Assembly (NCBI GenBank): GCA_002197995.1
Contig: NGZR01000001.1
Span: 4,154,001-4,218,000 of the forward strand
DNA: 64,000 nt
Direction: 5' to 3'
Source: Gaeumannomyces sp. JS-464
Taxonomy: Eukaryota > Ascomycota > Sordariomycetes > Magnaporthales > Magnaporthaceae
Made by a program: the position numbers and the translations under genes. Of this stretch, positions 47,611 to 59,470 are shown in pieces. The notes beneath the pieces are model-generated. The model searched no databases. It saw only the letters and a program-made list of their open reading frames with translations, and was not told the origin of the DNA. Position 1 is the first letter of the stretch; each line of letters begins with the position of its first letter.

Positions 47611-50600
47611 GGTTGCGACGGCTGCTGCTGCGGTCGCGGCAGCGCGCAAAACAGGTAATTGGGTTCAGGCGGCCCAGCTTGTCTCTCCCCGCAAGACCGG
47701 GAGAGGCTCACAGCAGCAAGATTCGGACTGGCGGCTGGAGTCTGCAGTCTGGCGCATCTGCCACGGTTGAGGGCTGGAGGGGAAGACACGACGCGTCCGT
47801 CGCGACGAATTGTCTGGTACCCACATCGAGCTTCGCTAGGCGAGTGGGTCCGCGAGCATGCAATGTGGTAATCCATAGGATGGCACGTGCACGGGGACGA
47901 CAAGGCGCGCATCACGTGGGGCATGGCGGCGTTGCGAGACAGATCTCGTTGACAGTGACACGCTCGAGACTCTGGCCTCCAGGGCAAAACGGGCACGCCC
48001 AGCTCAGGACAACCTCGAGTGGGACGCGAAGTGAGCCTATACAGGATTGCCCGAGCCGCGCGAGGTCTTTGCTTATGAGGGGCGACGGGCGAGGGCTGGA
48101 ACATGTTGCCCAGCTCCATCGTAGTGACAGGACCACGACAGGTGCCCGCCTGCACGCGAGCACGCAAGGTATATCCCCGTGGATGCCCCGGCTGAGGCCT
48201 GCACCGGCCTGCGCAGTCCCACCGCTCAAGGTTTGTCTTGAACTTTTGTTTTCCTTTTATCAACATGTCTGGCCTCGCTCTCCCTGTCCTTTTCCATTCA
48301 TATTCTCCAAGGCCTTAGGGCCCAAGATGAGATGAATGGATAGGAAGCATGTGCGATGCTTAACTACCAGCAAAACTCAAACCTCCCTTTTTGCCCTGGT
48401 TTGATCAACCGAACGACGAGAGCACCTGAGGGAAATGGCTTCCATTCGCGGGGATGGATTGTGGGCTATGAACACCATCCAACATCTGGCTGGCAAACGT
48501 TTCGAGGCAAGGAAGCAGGGAGGTCGGGGGTATCCTGCCTCCAGGGGTACGTGAGGACCGCTGGCAATTGCTGGCGCCGTGGGTACGGCGGCAGGCCAGG
48601 GTACGTGGTACCTGATGGCAAGTTGGCGTCCCTAAGCCAGGGCGCTGCCAAGTTGCTGTTGGTTGCCGTGCGCATTGACACGCGGCGACATCCGTTTGAT
48701 TTTTCTCCCTTGCCTCGCTCTGTCGTCGTGGGTGCGGAGGCGAACGGATCCCGCAAGCAGAGATCAAATTCTGTTCCATGATGGATACCACCTACGAACG
48801 AAGCCATGCACCAGTCATCGTCTTGCCTGCTCCGAAACTCATTTCCAGCCACCGGATTGTGTGATCTGTAGTGTACGTGTGAATGCTCATCAGAGCCTTT
48901 AGAGGATAAAAGCACTCTAAGTGCCAATAGTTATAAGAGAAGTGGCAGTAATAATGATAATGAGAAGTAAAAGCGAGAGGCAAATGGGATTTCGCTGGTC
49001 GCGGTCGTGGCCTTGGGTCTTGGTTTGGCTGCCCAGGACCATTCTGATGGAAAAATGAGAAAGTCATTGTTTGCTGCCAAGGGTGGTCGGTACCTGCAAA
49101 ATACAGTGGAGCATGATAGGTACGCCCGTGCAATCTGGACATCGGAACCTACCTACCATGCATCTACATGCTGCAAGCCGGGGCCTTAGCATGCTGGAGT
49201 GCACCATCCCGTCTGCCGTGGCGTCCGCCCAGCGCAAGCCACAAGCTTTCCATCGGAGCATGCCATTTTGGTGTGGCCACGAGTGCGCATCCCCCGCGCC
49301 TGAAGTCGCAAGCGAGTAGGCAGCCTGTCCACGAGGGACTCTTGCTGATGGATTGTCTCGAGGCTGATGACGATTCTGGTAAATATAGTAGACAAAGAAC
49401 ATTCATTCCATCGGGCTCGAGCCGACCCAACCGAACTGGCCCGTCGCATATGAGGGGGAAAAAAAATATTGTGGGGGGGGGACAAAGGGGTTTTGGGCTA
49501 TTTTACGCCGAGGCATGGGGTTTGAATGACGAGAAGATCTCGTGTCTGCAGGCGCGAAAGAGAAGAGTCGCAGAGACGGAAGGAAAGAAAAACGAAAGAC
49601 CAAAAAGTTTCGAGAGACCTTCTCCGATGTACCGCAGAAGGCGGCGGAGGAGATTTGGACATGGGGCAGCGACAAGGATTGCAGGGGTTCCAGGCAGTCC
49701 GAAAATGGCGCTAGCCGAATAAGCGAGAGCAGGCGCCAGCAGGGAGAAGCCGTTGGGCCAGATGTGTATAAAAATATGGGATACTCATATAGAAAGGCCG
49801 GCCTGCCCTCCACCCGAATTTTCCACCTGCCTGCTCGCTCCGTCACCAGCCGCCAAGTCGCCCACCCCAGCCCACCGCAGGCACACCACGCTTGCACACA
49901 CTCGACAATATCCGCGCACAACTGAGGTCGCTGCTTGGTGCCTGAACCGTGAGGCTTTACTTGATTTCGAGTCCCGTCCCCACGCGCTTTGCATCCAATC
50001 TCCTGCTAGTCACATCTTCCCCAGGCGCACCCCAATTCGAACTGCCTAAGCCTGCACACTAAGCGGGTCCACCAAGCACGGCGGCACTTGTTTACCACCA
50101 TTTGAATTGTCGACCGACGAGGCCATTCCCACCCGCGTCCACTCGCCCTAAACGGCAATTCGTGGTGTTTACTCGTTCCTGCCGTCCCTACCGTCTCCGC
50201 AATTGGTCAACCCTTCTATTCTCCCTCCTCATTTTCTGTTCATCTCTCCCCTTCATCTGACATTTTTATTATTTTAATTCGGGAACCTTATTCGCAGCAC
50301 CTAGTTGGCGGTTTTTAATAATTATTTTGTCGGTTGCCCTTGCTCGCAGCAGGCAGGCAGGAGGACTTGCTCTGGCCCTCTGCCCTCGCCACCTCTACCT
50401 CCAAGGTATCTGCATCCTCGCACTCAGCCACCGGCTGGCTACTAGATTGCTTCGTCGCAGCATCTCCGCATTTGTAAGTCCGAAACCTCCAAGGTGCCTG
50501 GCCTGGCCTGGCACTCACACTCGCAACCGCCTCTGGGACTCTGTCGCCTCCATGCACTCCTCCTCTTCCCTCTTGTCCCCCTCCTGTTTGCATCTGCAGG

Positions 50601-51072
50601 CGCCCTTCACCTTGCATCTCGTGCAACCCGCCTGTGTAATGGTGCGAGTAGAATCTACACACAACAGAGTACCAGCTTCTCCCACCTCTCCGTTACACGG
50701 CTTCTGCCCCTTCCGTTGCGCTACCCATGTCCGGGTCGTTGCTAGGCGTGCAGCACAGCACTTTTGTTACACAGCCTCCAGTTCTGCTGCCAAGTCTTTC
50801 CCCCAATACCCTAGGCCCTCGAGAAGAAACGGGCCGTTTGACTACCCCTTGACCCCACAGACATAGTCTTGCCTGCCAGTCGTAGTTGATGGCTTTCGGC
50901 GTAGGGACCATGTCAGTCATGTTCAGATGGGGATTGCATTCTGGCTTGGTTCCTGCGTCCTGCTGAAGAGTGGGAGATAGAACACCAGGACTTACCCGCT
51001 TTTGGCAGGCATAACATGGGCGCCGCGGCCCTGTAACCCGAATCAGCTTCCAACCATTGACATGAAGCAAAC
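47611..51072. other. 3.5-kb intergenic region between divergent SMC3 and MOT1
   Basis: Shared upstream region of two divergently transcribed genes. Frames over 100 codons exist but lack protein character. A G run sits near 49,474-49,481, and 50,150-50,300 is pyrimidine-rich, as in fungal 5' leaders. I see no tRNA, element or gene. Confidence 0.5.
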
Positions 51073-54000
51073 ATGGCTTCTAGGTGAGCAATTATCTTCC
51101 TGCCCATGCCTGCCTTCCCACTCGATGAAAGACTCGAGATGCTGACTTTTCCTCTAGACTTGACCGACTCGTCACGTGAGTTCTAAAAGATCAAGCCTCT
51201 CGCTGCTTGGCTTCTGTCAGCAGTGGCACCCTGGCCTTGTGATCTAACCGTTGTTTTACTTGTCAGAATTCTTGAGACCGGCAGCACCCGGCTGATCCGG
51301 GAGACTGCTGTCAACCAGCTTGCTGATTGGCAGAAGCAGCACCCCGAGGAGCTCTTTAATCTACTATCCAGAGTCGTCCCATACCTTCGCCACAAGGACT
51401 GGGAGACGCGAAGCACAGCAGCAAAGGCCCTGGGCAAGATCTTGGAAAATGCCCAAGCATACGACCCCAACGGGGACGACGGGACCCTCTTGGCTGGCAA
51501 GGAGGACCAACCCAATGAGAGCAATATCGTGAAGAAGGAGGAGAAGGACGTTGTACCCCCCTCGCAGCCAGGCCTTCTTCGCCTAGAGCACCTCCCCGTT
51601 GAGAACATCCTGAAGTATGGAAGGGAGCTGGTACGGGGCGCCAATGTCGACTTCGCTTTGGCCGCCCTGGACCCCCAGGCCCGCCTTACTCATCTGAAGA
51701 AGACTTTGGATGGTCGTCTGGGACTACTCGGGCGCAAGGTTGAAGACGAGGAGGTGGCCGTCCACGCGGAGAACGCTCCAAGCCCAATGGGCGCTATGGA
51801 GTCGAGCGCCAACGGCCTCGGGAAACACGACACAAATGGCAGCTCCGTCGCCGGCCAGTCGGCCGAGGCCAGCAGCGGCTTGAGCGCCAGGCAACTCAAC
51901 GTCTTGAAGAGGAAACGCAAGCGCGAGGCCCAGAAAGCGGTTCAGGGAAAGGCCGGGTTTGGCGATCGTCGCTGCGCCGCAGTACGACGGCCGGCTCCGA
52001 GGCTTCGCCGATGAGACCCCCATAGCCGAAGGCGAATCCAAGGCGAATGGCAAGATGAACGACTACTTTAGCCTCGAGCGCCCAGATGATGTGGACGAGG
52101 ACACCAAGGTTGTCTCCCAGTTCAAGGGGCCTATCATTCCCATCAAGTCGGAGTTGGAGACCGAGGATACCATGGAGGGCTCCGAGTGGCCGTTTGAGCG
52201 GCTGTGCGACTTCCTCAAGGTGGACATCTTCGACCCGCAATGGGAGACGCGCCACGGCGCGGCTATGGGCCTCCGCGAGATAATACGAGTCCACGGCCGC
52301 GGTGCTGGTCGGCTGAGCGGCAAGGCTCGCCACGAGAACGACGAGCTGAACAGGCATGGCTGGATGATGCCGCCTGCCGGCTGTGCTGTGTGCTCATGCT
52401 TGACAGATTCACCGATTACAGCTCCGACACGTCGGTGGCGCCTATCCGCGAGACCGTGGGCCAGACGCTCGGATCGGTCCTCTTCCACGTCCCTCCCGAC
52501 TCGGTCCACGCCGTTTACAGGATCCTGCACCGCATGGTCATGCAGGACGACCTTCAGCTAGACCGCCACGTCTGGGCCATCTGCCACGGAGGCATGGTTG
52601 GCCTAAGGTACGTTGTGGCTGTGCGTAAGGATCTGCTTCTCAAAGACGGCGACATGATCGACGGCGTGGCGCGCGCCGTTATGAAGGGACTCGGCGACCA
52701 GGACGATGATGTGCGGGCCGTCAGTGCTGCACTCTAATCCGATGGCCAAGGAGTTTGTGACCATGAGGCCCGGCTCCCTCGACAACCTCATCTACATAGT
52801 GTGGGAAAGCCTGTCGAGTCTTGGCGACGATCTCAGCGCCTCGACTGGCAAGATCATGGACCTCCTCGCAATTCTCTGCAGCTTCCCCGAGGTCCTCAGC
52901 ACCATGAAAGCCTCGGCCGAGCAGGACGAGGAGCGGTCCTTCACCCTCCTCGTGCCACGCCTCTATCCATTCCTCCGGCACACCATCACATCCGTCCGTC
53001 TTGCCGTGCTCAAGGCCCTCATGACCTTCGCGAACCTCGGCGCCGAGACGTCCTACGGCTGGCTCAACGGAAGGATATTGAGGCTAATATTCCAAAACAT
53101 CTTGGTCGAACGAGATGTCGAAACCTTGAACAAGTCCATTGAGCTATGGACTTCGCTCGTGCGATGCCTGGCAAAGAATCCTGCCGCTCTGGCCATGGAG
53201 TTTGGTGCCCACGTCGAGTCCCTGATGCAGCTAACTCTCCATCCGATCGGTGTCTCGCGCCAGCCGATTCCCATGGACGCGACTCTGTTCCTCAAGCCGT
53301 CCGGCGGGACCTACACCATGCCCGGCCTGCCGGCACCCCCAGCTCGGAGGTCTAGTCCACCTGAATCCGGAGAGAGGGCGACCAAGCGCCGGCGCAAGTC
53401 CACCAAGGTTGACGACGCCCCGCCACAACTCACACACACGACGTTGACGGTGCAATGATGCAGGGAGATGTAGACCTGGTCAGCAACGAAGCGCTCGTTC
53501 GGTCCAGGATTTCCGCAGCCAAAGCCATGGGTTTGGTCATGGCGCTGGTCCCGGCCTCATGCCTGGGACCCTTCGATGCGCTGATCAACTCGGCCTTCCC
53601 ATCAGTGTACTCGACCACTCAGTTAACCGCCTGCATGGTGGTTGATGAGTATGCCAAGAACTGTGCGGACTGCAAGCAAGCCGCCAGGTTTGAGGCGCCG
53701 CTGACGCAGATAGTACTAGCTGACCGGCCTTCGCACTACCGTGACCTCGTTAGTTACGTGCAGCGCGTGAGATCTCAGTGCCAGCAGCTCATCGGCCTCT
53801 TCCGTGACCACGGAAAGGTGGCTCCCAGCAAGCCCGTACTCGCGGTCGTCGTGCAGGGAGAGGCCGAAGCCGGTCCGGGTGCCTTCTCGGTCGCCAATGC
53901 CGAAAAGGTGATTGGCGATGACTTTGACAAGCTCAAAAGGGCCATGGCGCCAGGCCAGCGGCTTATTGCCGTGCCGCAGCTCACCGAGGCCCGGGAGCTG

Positions 54001-56913
54001 ACCGCGACCGCCATCCAAGAGGCCAAGGCAGCCAAGGACGCACGCGACGTCCGGATCAAGGCCGCGGCCGGCTGCGCCCTTGTGGCGCTGAAGGCTCTCC
54101 CAAGAAGCCTAGCCCGCTAATCAAGTCCATCATGGACTCGCTCAAGACGGACGAGAACCAGGAGCTTCAGTTCCGCTCATCTGGCACCATTGCAACACTG
54201 GTCCGGCTGTTCACAGAGAGCGGCCGCCGTGGACCTGCCGACAAGGTGGTTTCCAATCTAGTCAAGTTCTCGTGCGTCGAGGTCGCCGAAACGCCTGAAT
54301 TCCCCGTTCACTCTGCCAAGACCAACGTGGTCTTATCGATGCAGAAAGAGGAGGATCGGGTCGACCACGCCGATGCCGCCAAGTTCGCTCGCGAGGCAAA
54401 GGCCGCCCGAATCACGCGTCGTGGCGCCAAGGAGGCGCTCGAGATCCTCTCCAAGTCCTTTGGACCCGACCTACTCACTATCGTGCCCAGCCTTCGCAGT
54501 TTTATGGAGGAGCCGCTCGTCAAGGCGTTCTCGGGAGAGCTCCCGGCCGACGCGAGGGATCCCGAGCAAACGTTCGGGCAGGAGATCGTGGATGCCATGT
54601 CGGTTATCCGGACCCTATGCCCGACGCTGGACACGGCTCTGCGTCCCTTCGTTATGCAGATGGTGCCCCTCGTGATCAAGGCACTGCACTCGGAGCTCTC
54701 TGTGTTCCGCTACATGGCCGCCAAGTGCATGGCCACCATCTGCAGCGTCATCACTGTGGAGGGCATGACGGCCTTGGTCGAAAAGGTGCTGCGTCCATCA
54801 GCAACCCGGTGGATCTCCATTTCCGCCAGGGCGCCATCGAGGCCATCTACCACCTGATTGCCGTCATGGGCGATGCCATCCTGCCGTATGTCATCTTCCT
54901 CATCGTGCCCGTTCTTGGGCGCATGAGCGACTCGGACAATGAAGTCCGCCTGATAGCAACACCTCCTTTGCCACTTTGGTCAAGCTGGTGCCGCTAGAGG
55001 CTGGCATTCCAGACCCACCAGGCCTTTCGGAGGAACTCCTCAAGGGCCGAGACCGCGAGAGAACTTTTATCTCGCAGCTGTTGGATCCCAAGAAGGTGGA
55101 GCCGTTCAACATCCCCGTTGCCATCAAGGCTGAGCTGCGGTCGTACCAGCAGGATGGCGTGAACTGGTTGCACTTCCTGAACAAGTACCATCTCCATGGC
55201 ATTCTCTGTGACGACATGGGTCTAGGAAAGACTCTGCAAACCATATGCATCGTCGCCAGCGATCATCATCAGCGCGCCGAGGAGTTTGCAAAGACTGGGG
55301 CACCCGACGTGAGAAGACTGCCGTCTCTGATAGTGTGCCCGCCCACTCTTTCGGGTCACTGGCAGCAAGAGATCAAGACGTACGCGCCGTTCCTCAGCGT
55401 GGCGGCCTACGTCGGACCCCCGGCCGAGAGGAAGCTTATCAGAGACCGGCTCGACAAGGCCGAGATCGTCATCACATCCTACGACGTATGCAGGAACGAT
55501 ATCGAGGTTATCGAAAAGTACAATTGGAACTATGTCGTGCTCGACGAAGGACATCTGATTAAGAACCCCAAGGCGAAGACGTCGATTGCGGTCAAGAAGC
55601 TTGTCAGCAACCATCGCTTGATCTTGACGGGCACACCCATCCAGAACAATGTGCTCGAGCTGTGGTCGCTTTTCGACTTCCTAATGCCCGGGTTCCTCGG
55701 TGCTGAGAAGGTCTTCCTCGACCGGTTTGCGAAACCCATTGCCGCTAGCCGCTTCAGCAAGGCATCCTCGAAAGAGCAGGAAGCCGGCGCTCTCGCCATA
55801 GAGGCGCTCCACAAGCAGGTCCTACCGTTCCTACTCCGGCGCCTGAAAGAGGAGGTGCTCAACGACCTTCCGCCCAAGATCCTGCAAAACTACTACTGCG
55901 ACCTCAGCGACCTACAGAAAAAGCTCTTTGAGGACTTCCAGAAGAGGGAGTCAAGCAAGATTGCCGAGCAGGCCGGACGTGAGGACAAGGAGGCCAAGCA
56001 ACACATCTTCCAAGCTCTACAGTACATGCGGAAGCTATGCAACTCACCCGCCCTTGTCATGAAGCCTGGGCACAGGCTGTACGAGGACACGCAGCGAATA
56101 CTCGCCAGGCAGGGCACCAGTCTGGAGGACCATGTTCACGCGCCAAAGCTCGGCGCGCTGCGGGACCTGCTCGTCGATTGCGGAATCGGCGTGGAAGGCA
56201 CCGACTCCAACGACCCGCTATACCAACCCATCAAGCCACACAGGGCACTCATCTTCTGTCAAATGAAGGAGATGCTTGACATGGTTCAGAACACTGTGCT
56301 CAAGAAGTTGCTACCCTCGGTCTCTTACCTCAGGCTCGATGGTTCGGTTGAGGCCAACAAGCGACAGGACATCGTGAACAAGTTCAACAGCGATCCCTCG
56401 TTCGATGTCCTACTACTCACGACCAGTGTGGGTGGTCTCGGCCTGAACCTGACAGGAGCCGACACGGTCATCTTCGTCGAGCACGACTGGAACCCACAGA
56501 GGGACTTGCAGGCCATGGATCGTGCCCACCGAATCGGTCAGAAGAAGGTGGTGAATGTGTACCGGCTGATCACGCGAGCCACGCTTGAGGAGAAGATTCT
56601 AAGCCTGCAGCGATTCAAGATCGACGTTGCGTCGACGGTGGTCAACCAGCAGAACGCCGGATTGGCGACCATGGACACTGATCAGATCCTGGACCTCTTT
56701 AATCTTGGCGACTCGGGACCCGGACTGATAAGCGACAAGCCCGAGGGCAGCGGCTTGGACGGCAGGGAGGAGGACATGGTGGACGTCGAGACTGGCGACG
56801 TCAGGCAGCCGGGCAAGAAGGCGCCTTGGCTCGAGGACTTGGGCGAACTATGGGACAACCGTCAGTACGAGGAGAGCTTCGACCTAGACGGCTTCCTGAA
56901 GACGATGCAGTAA
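51073..56913 (+). CDS. mot1: Mot1/BTAF1-type Snf2 ATPase that removes TBP from DNA
   Basis: Mot1 uses ATP to dissociate TBP from promoters. Exon 1 is 51073-51083 (MASR, partial), exon 2 only 18 bp (51158-51175), and exon 3 begins at 51267; spliced, they read MASRLDRLVTILETGSTRL, the expected start. HEAT-repeat sequence follows (WETRSTAAKALGKILENA, then FDPQWETRHGAAMGLREII). The C-terminal ATPase shows DDMGLGKTLQT (motif I), the Mot1-specific DEGH box (VLDEGHLIKN), LTGTPIQNN, and in the second lobe TSVGGLGLNLTGAD and DRAHRIGQKKVV. A C-terminal bridge ends LDGFLKTMQ. Seven frame changes (near 51,965, 52,400, 52,735, 53,450, 54,115, 54,795 and 54,965) interrupt otherwise continuous, conserved sequence; several are explained by one missing base. 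The ATPase half (54,976-56,913) is intact. Since the gene is essential in yeast, assembly error is likelier than decay. Confidence 0.93.
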
Positions 56914-57650
56914 CTGCCATGCTTCCCATACCCCCGAATGTGCCTGAGGGTGCGCAGCACTATTCGGCTCTCGCAAGACATCATTATCATTTTTATCCGC
57001 TGAGCCTCCAAGGCAGGCCAACATAGCATCACTTATCTTCGGTAAAGAGGTCGTTTGGATCATATATCAAACATGGACGATAACCGGCACCTAAAAGTAT
57101 GTGTGCTATGTTTTTGTGGCCCAGGAGGCTACCAGGATAAAAACCCCACTTCTTCTCCGAGTTGCCTCCTCGGATTTGGGAGGGGAACTTTGTTTCAAAT
57201 GTCATCGGTGTACAATTTACTCTTTAGCCGTGGCGGGAGTTTGGACTAGGGCGAGCGAGGTCTGTTAATATTTGTGCTTCATTTGACTTTTTCCTTCTCC
57301 TTTTCTCCTTTTCTTTTCTCCTTGTTTGACCTGGGCGGGGTGACAGCGAAGCAGACGACACTCTCGGCTGCCTATCTGTTTGATCCCTTTACCCTCTCCA
57401 CTCATCTTTTTCTGCATCAGCCTTGGCTTTTGCTGGGCGCTGGAAGAGGACATAGCCGAGCTAGATGGAGAACGCTTGCGCTCTACTTTACAACTTGCGA
57501 ACGGGCAATGCATTGCTACCTGCTTCTATCCACCGAGGACCCAGGTAGATTGGGGTTGAGGGTGTTGAAGTAATCGTATTCTGAGGTTCCAATTCCAAGG
57601 GGGCTCCAACTGCCTTCCAGCCGCTCCCCAGTCAGCTCAGACCCTATTCC
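56914..57650. other. Intergenic region between convergent genes
   Basis: 3' regions of MOT1 and the GNAT gene; a pyrimidine-rich stretch lies near 57,270-57,330. No gene recognised. Confidence 0.6.
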
Positions 57651-58467
57651 TCAAGCAACAGCATCATTCATTGTAAGAGACGCCGACCGGGAACCGGGCG
57701 GGGAGCGCAGAGGCGCCACGACGAGGAGGAATTCGTGTCCATCAGGCAAATCCCCAAGCGGCCATTTCGAGACCTGGCGCACCGACGCCAAGGCTTGCAG
57801 CGGTTCTGTATGGTCGACGAAGAAGTCTGTGTTAACGCCCGAAACAAGTCCAGCACAATCCTCGCCAAAGAGAGTGCCACATAGCTTGGCTTCTTTGATG
57901 TAGGAAATCGGCGAGTCGTTCATGATCGAGGCAGCTTCCCGGCTAGCAAAGCTGAGGTCCAGGTTCTCGATGTATCCTGCAATCCATCATAGGTGTATTA
58001 GCAGATGTGTGAAGAAAAAAAATCCAGGGAAATTTCTCTTTGGACTCACTTCCGAAAGATTTGGCAGCCGCTAGGACAGCAGCTGGGTGAGAGCTCATCA
58101 GACCATAGACCTCATCGGCGTCTTGGCGAAGAGATCTGAGGAGGGTGCTTGCAAATCCCATCTCGCGATAGCTTCGATCGACCACGAGCTGAGTTACCCA
58201 GCAAATCACACGACCATTAGAGGTCCAACGGCAAGCGAAGGCATTTCCGACAAGCCGCCCACCGGCGACAATGCTGGCGTATGTGGTATTGGCATCCGCT
58301 GGCAAGTAGTCGCAGCGAAGTCGGCGGGCATTGAGCTTGACCCGACCTTGTCTGCCAGAGCCTTGGCCCCAGGTTCCGTAGTTTTCGTTGAAGAGCTTGG
58401 CCGCCGCGGCGAGTTTTTCGTCCGTGGCGTGCTCTCCAGGGACAACGCTGATGACATGCTCCGTCAT
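57651..58467 (-). CDS. GNAT-family N-acetyltransferase, substrate unknown
   Basis: Exons 58467-58050 and 57976-57651, joined by a 73-bp intron (GTGAGT..CAG). The start at 58467 (MTEHVISVVPGEHATDEK) was chosen as the first ATG followed by family-like sequence; an upstream in-frame ATG would add a low-complexity leader. The N-terminal part has a helix and LFNENYGTWG. The core shows GRLVGNAFACRW and VTQLVVDRSYREMGFASTL, the GNAT motif A with its R-x-x-G-x-A acetyl-CoA loop. The segment VYGLMSSHPAAVLAAAKSFG follows. The C-terminal exon (RYIENLDLSFASREAASIM..) looks like a fungal extension and contains FFVDHTEPLQAL. No frame interruption. Substrate cannot be inferred. Confidence 0.78.
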
Positions 58468-59470
58468 TCTGAGAGAACTCCGATTTTCTAACGATTTGAC
58501 AGTAGTAATCGCGCAGTTTAGATGAGAATGGTGAGAATGGGCACCCGAAGGGTGGGAGGATGGGCTTGGTGTCATGTCGAATCCACAAAATAAAAATGCC
58601 AGGCGGGAGATAATAAAAGAAGAAAAAACAGGTTGCAAAAAATTGAGGTTGAGAAGCCGCGACCTGGTGTTGAAAGATGAATGAGCTAGGTACCTATGTT
58701 ATATGCCCAATCGAGAAACAACAGCCATTGCGTAAGGTTGGTTTGGGGCGCTTGCCAACGTCGAACCTTCATAATTTTGCAACAACCTACCAATCCTGTC
58801 CAGGGTTTTTTTTATGTTCCACAAAAAAGTCCTAGCAAATCAGGATTTGAGTAGCGCGAGCGTCTAGACAACATGCACACGTGTGACACGGTCCGCGCAA
58901 GTCGTTTTCGCCATCAAGTGGCTGTTGCAGAGATTCCTAGTGCGCCTCCTGATGCTGCTGGGACACAAAGCGTGCAAGGAGGGGCCGGCAAGCAGGGGGG
59001 CTACTCACGCTCCCGTCCAAATAGTGGGGCAACCAACCCAATCATGCACCTATTATGGGCAGCTGGCCCGTGCGCGTCTCACCGGCAACGACACCCAAAA
59101 CACAACAACGGGCACGGGCAGCGAGATGCCGCCTACAATAGCGACATGCATCCTCCGCCGTCCCTCCTCTTGCCTCTTGCAACAACCCAAGGCTTCTATC
59201 ATTCTCCCTTTGATATCGGGCTGGTTCTTTTTTATTTTTCTTCTGCTGGCCCGCCGTGGTGTTTTTTCTGCTCCGGTCATACGCCTATCTTCCCATCCTC
59301 GCCCGCGCAGCAGCAGACGATACCGCTCCTCTTTCTGCCTGCCTGGTCCCAGAAGCCGCGATCGCGCGCAGCCTCCATTCTTCTGCATACTCGCCCCATT
59401 CGGTTATGTCGTAGTTAAGTCATTCGCGGTCCATCCCCCCAACGAAGCATTGGATTCCCGACACAGTAGG
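58468..59470. other. Divergent intergenic region between the GNAT gene and BUD4
   Basis: Promoter region for both neighbours, which point away from each other. Pyrimidine-rich leader sequence near 59,150-59,350 precedes BUD4. No other gene seen. Confidence 0.6.
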
